This document shows positions 5,269-7,020 of a stretch of DNA of 7,020 bases, in pieces; within the stretch, counting starts at the first letter, position 1; each line of letters starts with the position of its first letter. Made by a program: the position numbers and the translations under genes. This stretch comes from Methanobacteriota archaeon (GTDB lineage Archaea > Thermoplasmatota > Poseidoniia > Poseidoniales > Thalassarchaeaceae). Where the stretch lies: NCBI GenBank assembly GCA_002685315.1, contig NYXJ01000092.1:1-7020 (forward strand), read 5' to 3'. The notes beneath the pieces are model-generated. The model was not told the origin of the DNA. It made no database searches and saw only the letters and a list, made by a program, of their open reading frames with translations.

Positions 5269-7020
5269 GATGTGAGTACACGACCCAATCCTGAACCTTG
5301 CCGTCCTCAAGACAAAGGCAAGTTTGAAATTTTACAAAAAGATGGTGCGGCTAGAATAGGGCGCTTGCATACTAATCATGGCATGCTAAATACACCGATG
5401 TTACTACCAGTTGTGAATCCAAATATTAGGACTATCGAACCTCGTGAAATGTGGGATAAATACCGTGTTGAAGGATTGATTACTAACTCTTATGTGATTT
5501 GGAAACATGATGATTTGAGCAGTTCGGCTTTAGAAAATGGAGTACATCAATTAATTGATTTTCCCGGAGTTATAGTTACAGATTCGGGGACTTTTCAATC
5601 ATATGTTTATGGTGATGTAGAAGTTGGAGTTGAGGAAATTGTCAAATTTCAAAGAGATATTGGTGTAGATATTGGGACAATGCTTGATGTTTTTGGTAGA
5701 CCCGATATGAGCCGAGATGAAATTGAGTCTGCAGTAGAAATTACTGCAGAAAGGGCTTCAATTTCATTAGATGTGGCGCAAAAGGATTTACTATTAAATG
5801 GACCAATTCAAGGAGGTCTTCATGAGGATTTAAGGGCGTTAGCAGGGCAATTAATGGGTGATGTAAATGGCAATGATGGAGGTTTTACGGTTCATCCAAT
5901 AGGTGGAATCGTTCCACTAATGGAAAATCAAAGATATAGGGATTTATTCAGTATTCTTCTTTCTGCTAAATCTACACTTCCTCCAAATAGACCTGTTCAT
6001 CTGTTTGGTTGTGGCCACCCATTGCTATTCCCAATGTCAATAGCATTAGGTGTAGATATTTTTGATTCTGCTGCCTATGCGCTTTTTGCTCGAGGTAACA
6101 GACTATTGACACCTACTGGCACAGTCCGTTTAGATGAAATCACTGAATGGCCATGTAGCTCTTCTGAATTATTTAATTGGACTCCTGAAGAAGTCAGGTC
6201 ATTAGATAGTAAACAACGTGAAAAAGTTCTTGCTAGGCACAATTTAGAAGTCACCCAATCTGAATTAGCTCGCTGCCGTGAAGCTATAAGGAATGGTAAA
6301 ATTTGGCAGTTAGCGGAAGAAAGAAGTCATTCTTCAGCACAATTAAGAGAGGCATTTCTTTGGGTTCTTGACCAACTAGAAGAACCTGACGATGGTCCAG
6401 TTGGAGTCTCATCGCTAAGGATGATTTCTTCTACCAATCCTGTTAGAAAGGGTGGTGAAAACCTAGTAGAAGACATAGATGAAAGACCCCATATTCTTCA
6501 TTTTAAATCTTTAATAGCACTTAGGTGGAGAATTCCAGGTTCTTGGTGGAATGGTTCTCTTACTGATCCTAAGAGAGTAGTCATTATCGAAGGAGCCCCT
6601 CCTCCATGGAGAGAGAGTTCATTACATACTATTGTCTCATTACTTGAAGAGGTTCCTGAATCAATAATACTTATTTCAACTCCAATAGGTCTAATTCCTT
6701 ATAGTTTAGAGGATGTTTCACCATGGTCTCATATTGATGGTTCAGATGATATATGGGATTCTCCGTTGAATGAAGATGAGATTTTTGACGAACTTACAGA
6801 ATTAGATTTATCTGATCTTCCTTACATTAGAATTACTCCGGGGCCAAGTCCCGAATTAGAGGTAAAAGGGAAGGAAGGAATATATGATTGGATTGACAGA
6901 TGTTCTATAGTAGATAAATTATCGATTTTAAATGGAGTTTCTCCATCGATAGGTTGTAAGATGACTTCTAAAATGACTTCGCGGAAGTCGAAAACAAAAA
7001 GAATGGTCAATGTATATTCA
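5245..7020 (+). CDS. tgtA: Archaeosine tRNA-guanine transglycosylase with ArcS-like C-terminal segment (3' end outside window)
   Basis: The frame is open for 592 codons to the window edge with no stop. Residues about 27-380 are an arcTGT core, which exchanges G15 of tRNA for preQ0 in archaeosine synthesis: TPMLLPVVNP (50-59), ITNSYVIWK (79-87), TDSGTFQSY (112-120; D113 substrate-pocket Asp), GVDIGTMLD (140-148), HPIGGIVPL (217-225), HLFGCGHP (252-259) and IFDSAAYAL (272-280; D274 the nucleophile position). The zinc region reads PCSSSELFNWTP (303-314) with H332: C304 and H332 remain, but the second and third Cys are Ser306 and Leu309. Residues about 398-500 resemble the ArcS C1 region (NPVRK, TPIGLIPYSLE, PWSHID) without its PCSxxKPYS motif. 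From about 575 a basic stretch probably leads into a PUA domain beyond the edge. ATG 5245 has a GAGG SD and adds about 26 residues before the usual start. Confidence 0.93.
   Translation, partial: MTDSCFSHDVSTRPNPEPCRPQDKGKFEILQKDGAARIGRLHTNHGMLNTPMLLPVVNPNIRTIEPREMWDKYRVEGLITNSYVIWKHDDLSSSALENGVHQLIDFPGVIVTDSGTFQSYVYGDVEVGVEEIVKFQRDIGVDIGTMLDVFGRPDMSRDEIESAVEITAERASISLDVAQKDLLLNGPIQGGLHEDLRALAGQLMGDVNGNDGGFTVHPIGGIVPLMENQRYRDLFSILLSAKSTLPPNRPVHLFGCGHPLLFPMSIALGVDIFDSAAYALFARGNRLLTPTGTVRLDEITEWPCSSSELFNWTPEEVRSLDSKQREKVLARHNLEVTQSELARCREAIRNGKIWQLAEERSHSSAQLREAFLWVLDQLEEPDDGPVGVSSLRMISSTNPVRKGGENLVEDIDERPHILHFKSLIALRWRIPGSWWNGSLTDPKRVVIIEGAPPPWRESSLHTIVSLLEEVPESIILISTPIGLIPYSLEDVSPWSHIDGSDDIWDSPLNEDEIFDELTELDLSDLPYIRITPGPSPELEVKGKEGIYDWIDRCSIVDKLSILNGVSPSIGCKMTSKMTSRKSKTKRMVNVYS
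6961..6989 (+). repeat. Short direct repeat plus hairpin inside tgtA
   Basis: ATGACTTC occurs at 6961-6968 and again at 6973-6980, encoding MTS twice (KMTSKMTSRK). The second copy forms a 6-bp inverted repeat, GACTTC (6975-6980) with GAAGTC (6984-6989). This falls in the basic linker expected just before a PUA domain and may simply be a small local duplication. Confidence 0.4.

Noticed and set aside
6822..7010. Minus-strand open frame of about 62 codons near the right end
   Set aside because: It is antisense to the tgtA coding frame, which is open across the same region, and has no recognisable domain.
1..7020. CRISPR arrays, insertion sequences, toxin-antitoxin or defence modules
   Set aside because: No spaced repeat array, transposase or terminal inverted repeats, and no nuclease or toxin-like gene were seen; every sizeable frame fits a housekeeping or membrane family.

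Overview
The window looks like a slice of chromosome from an AT-rich archaeon. The strongest evidence is an archaeosine-type tRNA-guanine transglycosylase and a fused aconitase X of the kind linked to the archaeal mevalonate route. All genes are on the + strand, with short spacers, stop/start overlaps and a mix of Shine-Dalgarno-led and apparently SD-less starts. Together with NH3-dependent NadE, a bacterial-type PH-domain membrane protein, a SOUL protein and a DUF4396-like protein, this suggests a planktonic Thermoplasmatota/Poseidoniales-like (Marine Group II/III) euryarchaeote. That assignment is inference; no rRNA or other decisive marker is present.

Layout: (i) 1-50, a possible tail of an upstream gene. 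(ii) 115-762, a membrane protein with an N-terminal heavy-metal-associated (HMA) domain and a DUF4396-like body, then nadE at 774-1550 after 11 nt. (iii) 1582-2106, a membrane-anchored bacterial PH-domain protein, preceded by a 16-bp AT-rich palindrome. (iv) 2173-2730, a SOUL-family protein overlapping by 4 nt a SpoU/TrmH RNA methyltransferase at 2727-3443. (v) 3500-5245, single-chain aconitase X (large plus small domain), overlapping by 1 nt tgtA at 5245-7020, which continues beyond the window. No gene-free stretch exceeds about 115 nt, and no tRNA, rRNA, CRISPR or mobile element was seen.

The genes look like housekeeping and accessory metabolism rather than one dedicated system: NAD synthesis, isoprenoid precursor (or hydroxyproline) metabolism, RNA methylation and tRNA base exchange. 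There is no convincing defence or mobile system. The most unusual object is the last gene. Its arcTGT catalytic core is intact, but two of the three expected zinc-ligand cysteines are missing. Its C-terminal half also carries an ArcS-like segment that lacks the ArcS signature motif. Two hairpins at its start, one over the probable SD and one over the start codon, are a second point of interest.
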